Shown here in pieces: positions 34,350-45,847 of a DNA stretch of 64,000 nucleotides. How positions within the stretch are numbered: position 1 is the stretch's first letter; each line of letters opens with the position of its first letter. A program made the position numbers and the translations under genes. The notes beneath the pieces were generated by a model that was given only the letters and a program-made list of their open reading frames with translations, searched no databases and was not told the origin of the DNA. Origin of the DNA: Flaveria trinervia (Eukaryota; Streptophyta; Magnoliopsida; Asterales; Asteraceae); contig CM046453.1 of assembly GCA_025506515.1 (NCBI GenBank), forward strand, positions 30,985,791 to 31,049,790, in the 5' to 3' direction.

Positions 34350-36646
34350 ATGCTACCATAACACTTAAAGACTTCAGATATTAACAGTCTTATTAGGATA
34401 ATGACCATCCCTTTCCTAATGAGATAATCAGGATCACTCAGACTCTCAAAATGCCTTCTCATGTCAAAGAGATCATGTAGAGACAGAGTAAACATATCTT
34501 GCCATGTGTAAATATCTTCAATACCCTGATCTCTAATGACATGCCATCTTTCCAAATTTGTAGTGTATGTCCAGGACAAGATGGGTCTTCCTGCTGCTAG
34601 AGGAGTAGTTTGAATTGGAGTTGGCGTAGCATCCTCTATTTGCACAATCTCTGGATGTTCTAACTCATCATGAGGTTTGGAGATGGATGCTTCTTTCTTC
34701 TTTTTTATTGGCTTTGGTTTGGAAGCCATCCTTTTTCTCCTCTTTGAGCCTTTTAACTGAGAAGACTGGCATGCAACACCTGATTGATCTTCTTTGTCTT
34801 TCTCAATTGGATTTTCCTCTCTTATAGGTTCAGATTGAGAGGGGACGAAACCCTGTTGTTGATCAAAAGTGGAAGCTTGCCGAGGTTAAGTAGGAGATCT
34901 AGGTTGTGTTGTCTCAAATGGTTCAACCTTAATCTTTACTTCCTGAGGGACAAGACTTGGTGGGGAGTGTAAGTCAGCAAGTTCACCTCTTTCAATCTTC
35001 TCCTTGATCACTCTGATATGCTCATCCATGGTGGATAGAGACATAGGACCAAGTCTCCTTCTAGAGAATCCATACAGCTTCAAGATGCTCATCATCATTT
35101 GCCTATGAGCAGACTTCTTCATACATTTCTGGATGATGGCTCTTGAGTTTGTAGCCTCTTCCCTTTTGGTGTTCTTTCCCTCTTTGACTATCTCAAGTTC
35201 AAGTTGTTTGAGGTACTCAAACTCAATATAGTCAAAGGGTAAGGGAAGAAGTGTAGTAGCCTGATAGAGGCCTGTGGCACTCAGGTAGTTGATCATATTG
35301 ATCCTATCTTTTTCTTTTTCTACCTGAGGTTCTTGTGGCACCACATCCTCTTTTACAGGACTTTCTTGAACTGGTGAAAGAGAAGGCACATGCTTGTATA
35401 ATCTTTTCTTTCTTCTTTCTTCTTTGATCTAAAGAAGTAGCTTTGCATCGTCTGCCTCCTTTCGTTCCTTTGACAATTCCTTGCCAACTAGTTCATTCAA
35501 CTCATCTAAGGGAAGAATGATGTTATTTATGTCATTGTTCCTGGTCTACAGGTAATTGATCCTGACTGCTCTCAACTCATCATTTTGAGTGTTTGATGTG
35601 GGGGCAGCCTTGATAGCAGACTCCTTGAGTCTTGCAAACCTAGTAGAGGAACTTTCTCCCCTGAGCTTCCACTTCCTCTCTCTCTCTCCTCCTCCTCAAT
35701 CTCCTCAGATGTCATCTTTCTTTTCCCTTTGTCACTCATAGACCTTTGTGACTCAGGGTGGAGAGAGCTTTGCCTTTCATTGCTTGGTGTAGCTTCCAAG
35801 CTCTGGGCAAAGAGAGATTGAGATGCACCTTCACTAGTAGGTGTCTCAAAGAGGGTATGAATCTCTGCAGCAGTTGATGATGATGAGACAGGGCTCTCAA
35901 GTTCTGCCACTGGGCCTTCCGTTAAGTTTCCCCTATGAAACTAATCTTAGGGTCTGTCTCAACGTCAAGTTGACCAATGACATTGCCCGATTTCCTTAGT
36001 CTCCTTCTGAAGCTGAACTCTACAGTGATCCTATCTTGGATTCTTTGAGCCAGCCTATCAGCTTGTCTTGATTGGCTTTGGTTGACAAGTGATATGTTGA
36101 CTAGATCCAAACTTTCATAGAAGTTCAAGGTCTGAAAATTGAAGATCTCTTGCTATCCTTGAACTCTAAGAATGATGAGGGCTCTTCTGCTTTCATCATA
36201 CCACCATCCAATGATGTGATTTGAAGTTGGTGGACATGACATAGCCCTTGGTATTCCTTCCTCAAACAGAATCTGTATATAGGAGTCTACTCAGTCCACA
36301 TCAATGTGAACTCGAGGAAGTTGCTGAGTACGCACAATTGCAAGTGAGGATGGTGTGTCCTCAATGTCAATACTCTCTAAAGAACTCCCAGGTTCTATGA
36401 TCGTAATGACTTTCTCCCCCTTTTTGGTAGCATCACCCTTTTGCATAGGTGAGCTATGAGTCATGTCAATCACAGTCACAGGTTCTTGTGTTCCAGGTTA
36501 AGCTCTTCTTAAAGGTCTCCCATCTAGTGTTTCCTTGAGATAGAAAATCTCAAGTTGCTAATCATTGACCCTGTTTTGCAAGGTAGTCACTTGAGATGAT
36601 TTGCTAAATCAACATTTCAAAAGAATCATTAGGGGATGAGATGATT
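34350..36646 (-). pseudogene. Envelope-like region of Sirevirus-like element H, C-terminal part
   Basis: Read right to left: a segment with GWWYDESRRALIILRVQG (about 36225-36165, the conserved C-terminal domain of the envelope-like family) and NFYESLDLVNISLVNQSQS (36128-35922); a Ser/Glu-rich linker with KRKMTSEEIEEEERERGSGS (35910-35572); a longer frame 35389-34886 with a Lys/Glu-rich central part; and a final frame 34729-34322 rich in basic residues at its start (KPKPIKKKKE). Frameshifts and stops lie between all parts. Downstream are the PPT and LTR. Element G splits the gene at 36646/39031. Confidence 0.6.
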
Positions 36647-37118
36647 TGCTAAATCAATATTTCAGATTCATTGAGCTTGGATCTTTGGATTCATCTCGTG
36701 AAGATCTAGAAATCAAAATTAAGATTGGTGGACGTGTGTGAATCAAAGAACAAAGAGATAATATAATAATATTAGGATTTCATTGATGTTGATAAACAAG
36801 TTACAATGAGAATCATTGATGGCTGGTGAAATCAAACCTACCCAAAGGAGAAGATTTCTCCTTGGATGGTGATTTACACCATCAGAAACACAAACACAAA
36901 AGCCACACTTGCAAAAATGCACTAGTGGGTCTATTTATAATAATATTAGAACATGACCTAATTTTGACTCTCTAATTGTCTTGATGTTGACTTTGTCATG
37001 TTGAATTGTCTTGCTTTGTTGTAATCAACTTGGTGTCTGAACTCGTACAATGAGATCTTCAGTTGGCTGTAATTATGATTTGGTAAGCTTCAAATTATTC
37101 CGTTGTTGAACCCCAACA
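36647..37118 (-). repeat. 3' LTR of G (left)
   Basis: 472 bp, highly similar to 38573-39030. TATA-like CTATTTATAA at about 36931-36940. It ends next to the PPT at 37119. Confidence 0.85.
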
Positions 37119-37649
37119 ATACTCCCCCTAAACTGATGCTTGCCAAATCTTGAATTTGAAGATTGTCTCTGTCATATGTCTTCTTGATCAACTGATGTTC
37201 TGGCACAATTCATTGATGTTCTCCCCCTCAGATTAAGCTCATCCTAGTATATTTATGACAAAGGTTAGAATCTCTTAAGAATACTTCTTGGTATTGGATA
37301 TGGGTTGTATCACTTTTGGATTACAGTTCATATCACAACTCAAGGATTAGAATGTCTTAGGCATATGGTGAGGCTTTGAACTTCAATAAACTGCATCAGG
37401 AACATGAATCAATGTTGAATACACTTCCACTCTTTGGAAATAACTTGATAAATGACATTCTTGAGATAATGAGTACTTGATTAAAGTCCAGCTAACTTTC
37501 CGCTTAGTAGTCAGACACGGGCGCAAAACATCAAAAAAATGTGACCTCAAGTACTTCAAAAAGGGCATCTGATAGTTCTACAAGTCCCTGGATGAATCTA
37601 TGAAAAAGTGACTAATTTTATTTTGCTTTCATGATCAAATGGATGTGCC

Positions 37650-38105
37650 TATTTGGTGCAATCATCCATGTTCATGTTTTTTCTTTTCTTTTTGAAGTCC
37701 TTTTCATCAACTGTACATAAGCATTTCTTGCAACACATCTGCATTTCTTTGCTAACTCATTCCCATTCGTTTGCAAAGCATCCGCATTTGTTTGCAAGCC
37801 ATCCGCATTTGATTTCAATGCATCCGCATTTGATTTCAATGCATCTGCATTTGTGCTTAAAGTACCCGCATTTGTTTATAAGTCAACCGCATTTGGTGAC
37901 AAGTCATTCACATTTAGTGATAGGCCATCCAACTTTGTGACAAGTCATTCGCATTTGTTGCCAAGTCATCCGCGTTTTATTATAACACATCCGCATTTGT
38001 GTCTAACACATCCCCATTTGTGTATAATACATTTGCATTTCATGAAGCTTCATCTGCATTATTTTTGTTCATCCGCATTTGTTTTCAAACTTGAACAAAA
38101 ACTAT
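37650..38105 (-). repeat. AAATGCGGATG motif array inside G
   Basis: About twenty degenerate units of roughly 21 bp, + strand form CATCCGCATTTGATTTCAATG. The reverse-complement core AAATGCGGATG is identical to the core of the 19-bp array in the Ty3/gypsy LTR of J (42360-42860). The open frames at 37653-37940 and 37853-38122 are translations of the repeat. Confidence 0.8.
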
Positions 38106-38572
38106 TTCACACTATAGTGTAGGTCGGGAAATCAGTAGTAGCTTCCATTTCTTCATCTTTTCTTTGTTTTTACTGATAATCATGTTCAATTGCATTGAAT
38201 TTTGAAGGAATAATCCTATGAATGATTATATTTCTTCAAATTGTACCATATTAGAACAGATCTTGATGATGTTTCTTTTTTATTTTGAGATGAACAAATG
38301 TGTTTTTCTTCTTTTTTTGATGTTAATCTTGTTCAATTGCATCAAATTTTGAAGGAATAATCATGAATGTGTTCACGATTCATCAAATCGTACCATAGTT
38401 GAACATATTTGTTTGTTTTTCTTCTGATTTTGGGTATGAACGATCGGTTTTTGATGAACAGAGACTTTGTTCTTCATTTGTTATATTTTCTTCATTGTTC
38501 TTGACATCATTAAAGATGAAATCAGATCTAAAAACTAGATAAATCCAGCAACCAACACCTCTGACACCATTT

Positions 38573-39030
38573 TGCTAAATCATTATTTCATATTTATTGA
38601 GCTTGGATCTTAGGATTCATCTCGTTCAGATCTAGAAATCAAAATTAAGATGGGTGGACGTGTGTGAATAAAAGAACAATGAGATGGATAATAATAATGT
38701 TATGATTTCATCGATGTTGATAAACAAGTTATAATGAAATCATTGATGGCTGTTGAAATCAAACCCACCCAAAGGAGAGGATTTCTCCTTGGATGGCGAT
38801 TCACATAATGAGAAAAACACACAAAAAGCCACACTTGCAAAAATGCACTACTCGGCCTATTTATACTAATATTACAACATGACCTAATTTTGACTTTCTA
38901 ATTGTCTTGATGTTGAATTTTCTTGTTTTGTTGTAATCAACTTGGTCTCTAAATTCGTACAATGAGATCTTCAGTTGGCTGTAATTATGATTTTGTAAGA
39001 TTTAGTTTATTCCATTGTTAAACCCTAACA
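38573..39030 (-). repeat. 5' LTR of G (right)
   Basis: 458 bp, partner of 36647-37118. The PBS-like sequence lies just left of it, showing that this is the 5' LTR of a minus-strand element. TSD TGATT follows at 39031. Confidence 0.85.
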
Positions 39031-40184
39031 TGATTGGACCATACTCTTGTCTCTCATCACAAGTTTTAGGTTCTTGGCTGCTGGATTTTCTCTGCTCACT
39101 GGCAGCCTCAGTTAAGGTGTCAATGGGCTGAGTTGCCAGGTTTGAGGTCTTAATGATGGAATCACTTGCTAATGAGAGAGCCTCTTCCATATGGACATCC
39201 TAAACAGGTTCAGAAGTGTCCACCTCAGTAGTGGGTGACTGACGTGGGCTAGATGTAGGAGAGTCAGAAGCACTCATCTCTCTTTGAGTAGAGGAAAAGA
39301 AGAAAGAATCATGGTACTAACTCAAACCTAAATGTTTATCAGTATAGAAGTCAAGGTTGGGAATTGGTTGGTTAAGTCCAAAGGCTAGGGATGGTAGATG
39401 TCCCCTAAAGGTTGTTCACTTGAGTGTTGAGACTCAGAGCGAAGGCTTAATGCATTTGGGATTGTGACCTCGTTAGGCTGAGCATTATGAACCTTAGCAC
39501 TGATCATTGAAGTAATGGGAGTGGTCTACTCCTCAGGAGAAATGGGTGCTCCAATGTCCATTTCTTCCTGTGTGGGTGAGTATATGGGGACCTGCACATA
39601 TTGAATAGTCTGTGTAGGGGTTCGTTTGTGTTTTCTTTGGTAGGTGAGGGTGATTTGTGGCTGTTGAGGTGGTTGGGATATAGAAGGTGTGAGTTCAACA
39701 TTAGCTGGTGCTACTAGGTTGTCATCTTGAGCAATGAGCTCTAACATTTTTGGGAAAAGGGCTGATTCAACCCCAGAGAAGCCAACAATGGGCTTTCTCA
39801 AGATTATAAAGATGTCGGGCTTCATCTGTCCCAGTTTAAGAATATTATATGTTCCCCTTAACTGTCAGCCCAATTCACAGTTAAGAATGTGTTGAACATA
39901 TCTAGCGAACATGTATTATTCTAAGGAGTCAAAGTTTGCATGTAAATTTGTATAGACAAACTAGGAGTACCTGAACTTGACTCCCTGAACCATTCCATGA
40001 ACAATGAAAGAGAGATCTTCAGGAATCTAGTCCCATCCTCCATGCTTGTTTGACAAGCTAGGATAACCACATGGAGCAGGAATTTTCATTGGGATGAGAC
40101 CTTCCCTTTCCTGATGGTCTCTACAGAAAAATATCCCTCATAGCCCATGTGCTCAAAGGAGTGGTTTATAGCTTCTTTGGGAAA
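39031..40184 (-). pseudogene. Envelope-like region of H, N-terminal part, truncated by J
   Basis: Minus-strand fragments: FEHMGYEGYFSVETIRKGR (about 40155-40100), part of the N-terminal domain of envelope-like proteins; a frame 39825-39526 (MKPDIFIILRKPIVGFSGVE, then Pro/Gln/Thr-rich sequence); and 39190-39031 (MEEALSLASDSIIKTSNLAT). These join the part left of G. The right end is cut at 40184, where the LTR of J starts; the rest of H (pol, gag, 5' LTR) is not in the window. Confidence 0.6.
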
Positions 40185-41439
40185 TATAACACCCAAATAT
40201 TGTAAAAGTCAAAGAAAGAAAGGAAATAAAGCCCAAGTAGAGGAACTAAATGTGTCAAAAGGACCAAAAATTTAAAAAGTTGGTCAATAAAGGTGATGGC
40301 TGCCCATCACTCTCTCTTCACACCTTTCACGTTGACATTTTAGAGAGAGAAAGAAGGGAGAGCTGAAAAACTCTCGGTTTGAAGAGGAACAAGGGAAGAA
40401 GTTTGAATTCAAGGTAAGAATTCTTGGTTTTGTGATGTTCTTAACTGGATTTATCCTCGGGTGTAAGCTTATGTGTGTTTGGGTGTTCGGTCGTGTGTGT
40501 TTTGGTGGGTTTCTAGGTGGTTGAACTCAATTGCATATGGGTTTTGAAGAAGTCATAACCAAAGTCTACTAAGGTGAGTTCTAGAACCCCCCTTTTTACT
40601 TGTTTTTAATTGCTTTGGGGCTGGAAATGCATGAATGTATGTTTTTGGTAAAGTGGTTTTCATACCCGTATGTGTGTATGTTGCGGATGGGGTTTGATTT
40701 TGGGCTGTGTATGTGTTTGATGATGTTATGGTTGTGTTTCTAAGGCTTAGGATGTAAGATTTAAGCTTAGAACTTGATAGGTATCTTTGGGGACCGAATT
40801 AGGATGTTTAAGAGTGGCATAGACTGCCCATGCACCTAAATAGTGGGCCCATTCACCCAACAGAAATAACTGCCTAAGTGTCCCATGCGCCCAAAACCTC
40901 ATGCGCCTAAATAGTACCCATGGGCCTACAAATAGGTTAAATTTTCTAAGTGTCCAGACACTCAGGATTCCCATGTGCCTAGACACTCATGCGCCTAGAA
41001 TTGCCGAGGATATACTAAGTGTTACTCATGCGTCTAGAATTGCCTAGACACTCCTGATTGTATGTTGATATTGAAGTTTCTTATTGTGTATGATTATTTT
41101 CCTGTAGCTTTACATTGAATGTTTATGAATGAAATGGAAAGTATGATGTAATGTAAAGTGGAAGATAATGAAAAGAGGAACGTAATGAAAGAATGCATGC
41201 ATGAATGAATGAAAGTAAGAAATTCTTGCAAGCAATGTATGGAGGTTCACACTCCATGAAGGGTGTTAGCTCAACTGTGTGCGAGTTAGCTACCCCAGAA
41301 GGATGCACACTGGGGTCTAATCCTTGTGATTGACCATATGTATGGGATCCATGCCGCTTGCCTTAGGTACTGGAGTCAGCTTCGTGCATAATGTTCGAGG
41401 TCTATGAAAGACCTCAGGCCTAGTACCAGCTTCGTGCAT
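40185..41439 (+). repeat. LTR1 of J, truncated
   Basis: Starts TATAACACCC (one change from TGTAACACCC), after possible TSD GGAAA. It follows LTR2 up to a point equivalent to about 43570 and then stops. It carries a CATGCGCC/CATGCGCCTAAATAG array at 40820-41060 and lacks the AAATGCGGATG array of LTR2. Confidence 0.75.
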
Positions 41440-41604
41440 GTAACACCCGGTTGATAAAGTGGTTCCTCTTGTGCGTGTACAATGGAAGCATAGGAAGGGA
41501 TATGAGTCTACGTGGGAGACTGAAGCCGAGATGAGATAACATTACCCACGATTGTTTGAGGATTAATAGGATTTGGGGACGAAACCTATATAAGGGGGTG
41601 GACT
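41440..41604 (+). other. Internal 3'-end scrap of a J-like element with PPT
   Basis: Starts with 14 bases of LTR-start sequence (GTAACACCCGGTTG), then matches 48895-49051 (AAAGTGGTTCCT, ACCCACGATTGTTTGAGG, GGGACGAAACCTATATAA) and ends in the PPT AAGGGGGTGGACT before LTR2. It contains only the last codons of pol. Confidence 0.75.
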
Positions 41605-44061
41605 TGTAACACCCGGTTATTTTTTTTGAAGACTCAAACAAAAGAATAAAATGAAGAAAAAGAAAGAAAAGATATATTACCCAAGTTAAGGGGTGAAACA
41701 TGTCAAAAGGACAAAAATGTTTAAAAGTTGATGAAAAAGGTGGTATGGCCGCCCATATGTCACACATATCACATATCATTCGGATTTTAGAGAGAGAAAG
41801 CAAAGAGGAGCAGAAAGCTTTCGGATTTTGAAAACCAAGAAGAAAAAGATCGAATTTAAGGTAAGAATTCGTGTGTTTAAGATGTTCTTAACTGGTTTCA
41901 TCCTTGGTTGTGTGCTTATGTATGTTGTGTGTGTTCGGTTGTGTGCGTTTGGTGGGTTTAGGTGTTTGAGCTCAATTTGCAAACGGGTTTGAAGAAGTCT
42001 TACCCAAAGAGCTGCAAAGGTGAGTTTTAGAACCCCTCTTTTTACATGTTTTTAACTATTTTGCGGCTGGAATGCATGTATGAATATTTTATAAAGTTGG
42101 GTTTTATACCCGTATGTATGTTTGTCTGTATGATCCGGGTGGGGTTTGATTTTGGGTTAAGTTTGGGTTTTATGATGTTATGTTGTGTTTCAATGGCTTA
42201 GAGTGTAAGATTTAAGCTTAGAACATGATAGGTGATGTTTGGGGACTGAAATTTGATGTTTAAGTGTGAATAAGTTGCTCATGCGCCCAAATAGGACTCA
42301 TGCGCCTAAGTTTTTAGAATTTGCCAAGTGTTCCTAATGTGGATAACCCTCTGAGTCTAACTCATCCGTATTTGCTAATGCGGGTGAGTACAGGAAATGC
42401 GGATGAGTAAGGAAATGCGGATGAGTCAAGGAAATGCAGATGAGTCAAGGAAATGTGGATGAGTAAAGGAAATGCGGACGAGTAAAGGAAATGCGGATGA
42501 GTATAGGAAATGCGGATGAGTATAGGAAATGCGGATGAGTAAAGGAAATGTGGATGAGTAAAGGAAATGCGGATGAGTAAAGGAAATGCGGATGACTAAA
42601 GGAAATGCGGATGAGTAAAGGAAATGAGGATGAGTAAAGGAAATGCGGATGAGTAAAGGAAATGTGGATGAGTAAAATAAATGCGGATGAACAAAAGAAA
42701 TGCGGATGAACAAAAGTAATGCGGATGAACAAAAGAAATGTGGATGAATAAAAGTAATGCGGATGAACAAAAGAAATGCGGATGAACAAAAGAAATGCGG
42801 ATGAACAAAAGAAATGCCGATGAACAAAAGAAATGCGGATGAATAATATGAAATGCGGAGAAGACTTAGTTTATTTTATTGATTTTCGAGGGAAAATGTA
42901 GATGTAGGTTTTGATTTCGGAGGTTCCCGGGGGTTCATGTAAGCTGACTTTTGAGGTCATAGATGATGTGATGGGCATGATTGATGATGTATGGTTGGTG
43001 TGTATGCGTGATAGTATGATGTATGTTATGTTTGTATGATGATGCCTTGTATGGTGATGTTCTATGTATATGTTGATGTTCCTTCTTATGTATGTTTATT
43101 TTTCCATGGATTATAGTTGAATGTTAATGAATGAAATGAAAAGTGTTATGTAACATAAAGTGGAAGGTAAAGAAAAGAGGAACATAATGATAGAATGCAT
43201 GCATTAACGAATAAAATGTGGTAAAGAAAGTGTTACATGCACTATGTAGAGAAACACACTCAATGAAGAGTGTTAGTTCAACGGTGTATGGGATAGCTAC
43301 CCTAGAAGGATGCACACTGGGGTTTGTCTTTATGACCAACCATTTGGATGGAACCTTTTTTGCTTACCCTAAGTACTATGGTCAGCCTGCTGAGCGCCAT
43401 GACGAGAGGTCTATGATAGACCTCGGCCTAGTACACACTTTATGCATTATGATGGGGTATAGCACATGGCAATGGTACACTTGAATTTACCCTAGGTGCT
43501 TTGGTCAGGCTGCTGAGCGCCATGACGGGGGGTCTATGATAGACCTCGGCTCAGTACCTTCTTTATGCATGACGGTGGGATAAAGTTCGTGGTTTTGGAT
43601 GGAATGTAAAGAAGTAAATATGAATGTACAAATGAAAGTAAATAATGAAACTTAACGAATGAATGATGGAGATAACAATGATATTATCTATATGTGCGTA
43701 TGATGTTGGACCACATGTAAAGAACGGGTTTAAACGAAAGTAAACTTTGTTTTATTTTAAAACTAGAACTCACTTAGCAACGTTGACTTATATGTGTTTC
43801 CAGTTGGCTTGTAAAGTTGTTGTGGATGTCACGGGGCTGCTACTTGGCTCTTTTGGATGGCATTCTTTTGTTTAATGTTTTTGCATTGTAACCCGAACAA
43901 ATGAAATTGTGTAACGAAGGTTGTATTATGTTGCAAAAGCATTTTTAATGAAAATGTTGTTTTTAATGTTTCCACTGCAACTTTTATTTCAAGTTAATGT
44001 AATTATATGTTTTATGTGCGATGATTGACCAACTGTAAGTGTCCCGGAACAAGGCCTTACA
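41605..44061 (+). repeat. LTR2 of J, complete
   Basis: TGTAACACCCGG...GGCCTTACA, 2457 bp, with PPT to the left and PBS to the right. It includes a short CATGCGCC stretch (42280-42310) and a large 19-bp array (42360-42860). It shares the segment order of the K LTR (GAGAGAGAAAG, GGTGAGTT...AGAACCCC, TTCACTGCAA), so J and K are sister families. Confidence 0.85.
42360..42860 (+). repeat. 19-bp AAATGCGGATGAG tandem array in LTR2
   Basis: About 25 units of ATGCGGATGAGTAAAGGAA, changing to ATGCGGATGAACAAAAGAA in the right third (about 42670-42840). Because 19 is not a multiple of 3 and the unit lacks stops on the minus strand, long open frames appear in all three minus frames; they are not genes. 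The array is absent from LTR1 of the same family. Confidence 0.9.
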
Positions 44062-44064
44062 AGT

Positions 44065-44077
44065 TGGTATCAGAGCC
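44065..44077 (+). other. Primer-binding site of J
   Basis: TGGTATCAGAGCC, initiator tRNA-Met type, three bases after LTR2. The 330-base leader to the gag ATG at 44411 shows no other feature. Confidence 0.9.
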
Positions 44078-44410
44078 AAATTTTAAGTGAAATGGGTAAA
44101 TTTTCCAAATAAACCTAAACTTAAACTGAGAATGGGATGGAAAGGGAAGGGATGCCAGTCCGAGTAGCTGCGTGCCATCAAGTATTTTCTTAATGTTAAC
44201 CTGCATTATGTGCGCATGTTATGTGGTTTATGTGTTTAAGGTAGATGTAGATACAGATGTAGTAAGGATAGGTAATGCTTGGCGTATGAAGAGTAAGTAA
44301 GTGGCTAATCACAACTAGGCACTGTATTAGGGACTTACTATACTTGACATACACTGAGCTATTCCCTTGAATGACCGTGTTGTTGTTTGAATCTTATAGC
44401 TTGTTTGAGG

Positions 44411-45847
44411 ATGACTGGTGGTAGATCATTTATAGCTTCACATGGTAGAGGTCGTGGTGCTGAACCACGGGCTACAAGAGGAAGGCCTAGAGCCGAAAAG
44501 ATGGTTCATGAAGAACCCGAGACCCCTAATCCGGAGGGCGGACATGAGGGTGCTAATTTGAGAGCCTTAGTAAAGGAGGATTTTATTGAAGAAGTGCATC
44601 AAGTCATGCAGATAATCTTACCGTCTGTAGTGACTAAAGTGATTAAGGCTGTACGAGAAGGAGAGAGAAAGGAGAGAAACAGGTCCTCGGGAGGATGGGA
44701 CCCACCGGAGCCTGAAACGGTTCTCTCCGATGATGAAGAGGAAAAAGAAGAAGAGCCTGCGCTGGAGGCGGCATGAGGCTATAACTACGGGGCATTTCAA
44801 AGGTGTAAGTCCCCTACTTTGGATGTTAATGGCACTGCTGCTGCTACTCACTAATGGTTGAGGGAAATAGAAGCTGTTCTGAATATCAGCGAGTGCCGAG
44901 AAGACCAGAAGGTGAAATTTGCTGCCTACTTGTTTTTGGACTCGGCTTTGTGTTGGTGGGACAATGTAGTCCAAGCCTAGGGTAGTCGAGCAATTGGGAG
45001 AATGAGGTGCTCTGAGTTGAAAAAGTTGGTGATTGAGGAGTTATATCCTCACAAGGAAATCGATAAGGTGGAAAGGGAATTCCTGCAGCTGGAGGCGGGA
45101 ACCATGACACATCAACACTACACCACTAAATTCAATGAGATGGCACATCTGGTGCCGGACCAAGCTAAGCCTTTGTCACGAAAGATTAAGAGGTACATTC
45201 AGCGTTTGCCGGAGGATATCCATAGGCACATGATCGTTGCCCGACTGAACACGTTTAGGTTGGCGGTTGATTTGGCAAGGAGATTGTATGATGAAAGAAC
45301 TATGGTGGTGGCTCAAGGCAGCAAGAAAGGTGGTGGTGACCGGAATTGGAATGGAAAAAGGTTTGGTCGGGGTGGTGCCTCGACGAGTAAAAAGAAGGCA
45401 TGGGTAGATGACAGCCATGTGGTCACGTCTGGTGCGGGGTCGAAGAAGTATGGTAGATGTGGAAAGGAGTATATTGGAGAATGTAGTTGGGATCGAACTT
45501 ATGCTTCAAGTGGGAGGACGGGACATATAGCAAAGTATTGTCATGCAGTCAGATGTTTTAACTGTGGTGGAGAGGGTCACATGAGTAGAGACTGTAAGAA
45601 GCCGAGGGCTGAGGGTTCGAGGGTGAAGAAGACTGGAGGAGAAGTATCGGGGGTGAGCGCCATAGCATTTACAATGACGCAAGAGGAGGCTAGGACGAAC
45701 CCTGATGTTTTGTTAGGTACGTTTCTAGTAAACAAAACTTTAGCCTCTATGTTATTCGACTCTGGTGCTAGTAAAAAATTTATTTTTGCTGCTTATTGTG
45801 CTAAACGGCCTGTTAGTAGAAGGAGTGTAGATGTGCCCTTGATGTAG
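44411..45847 (+). pseudogene. gag and protease of J
   Basis: Start at ATG 44411 (MTGGRSFIASHGRGRG), then an acidic linker and the capsid domain (GYNYGAFQRC, WLREIEAVLNIS, CWWDNV, TMTHQHYTTKFNEMAHLVPD at 45103), with stops at 44774-44776, near 44853 and near 44979. The nucleocapsid has one intact zinc knuckle, CFNCGGEGHMSRDC (about 45554-45595); an upstream knuckle is degenerate (ASSGRTGHIAKYC). An aspartic protease domain follows with the catalytic motif LFDSGASKKFI (about 45752-45784). The last open frame, 45002-45847, covers half of gag plus protease in fusion, the normal Tekay arrangement. Confidence 0.85.

Larger units (their letters stand above)
36647..39030 (-). mobile_element. Small non-autonomous LTR element G
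   Basis: Flanked by TGATT (36642-36646 and 39031-39035). LTRs are 36647-37118 and 38573-39030 (472 and 458 bp), in minus-strand terms TGTTGGGGTT/TGTTAGGG...TTTAGCA. Next to the right LTR is a PBS-like TGGTGTCAGAGG (minus, about 38570-38559), and next to the left LTR a PPT TAGGGGGAGTATT (37119-37131). The 1.45 kb internal region has no coding capacity; it contains a second CTCCCCCTC tract (about 37220) and the CATCCGCATTTG array. It therefore needs proteins from another element. LTR termini and PPT style fit a Ty1/copia (Sirevirus-like) parent. Confidence 0.9.

Noticed and set aside
37653..38122. HPHL-repeat open frames
   Set aside because: Translation of the CATCCGCATTTG array in G; no conserved start or family.
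42426..42827. Long open frames of His/Phe/Ser-rich repeats on the minus strand
   Set aside because: All three frames are open because the 19-bp unit has no stop on that strand; they are translations of the LTR2 tandem array.
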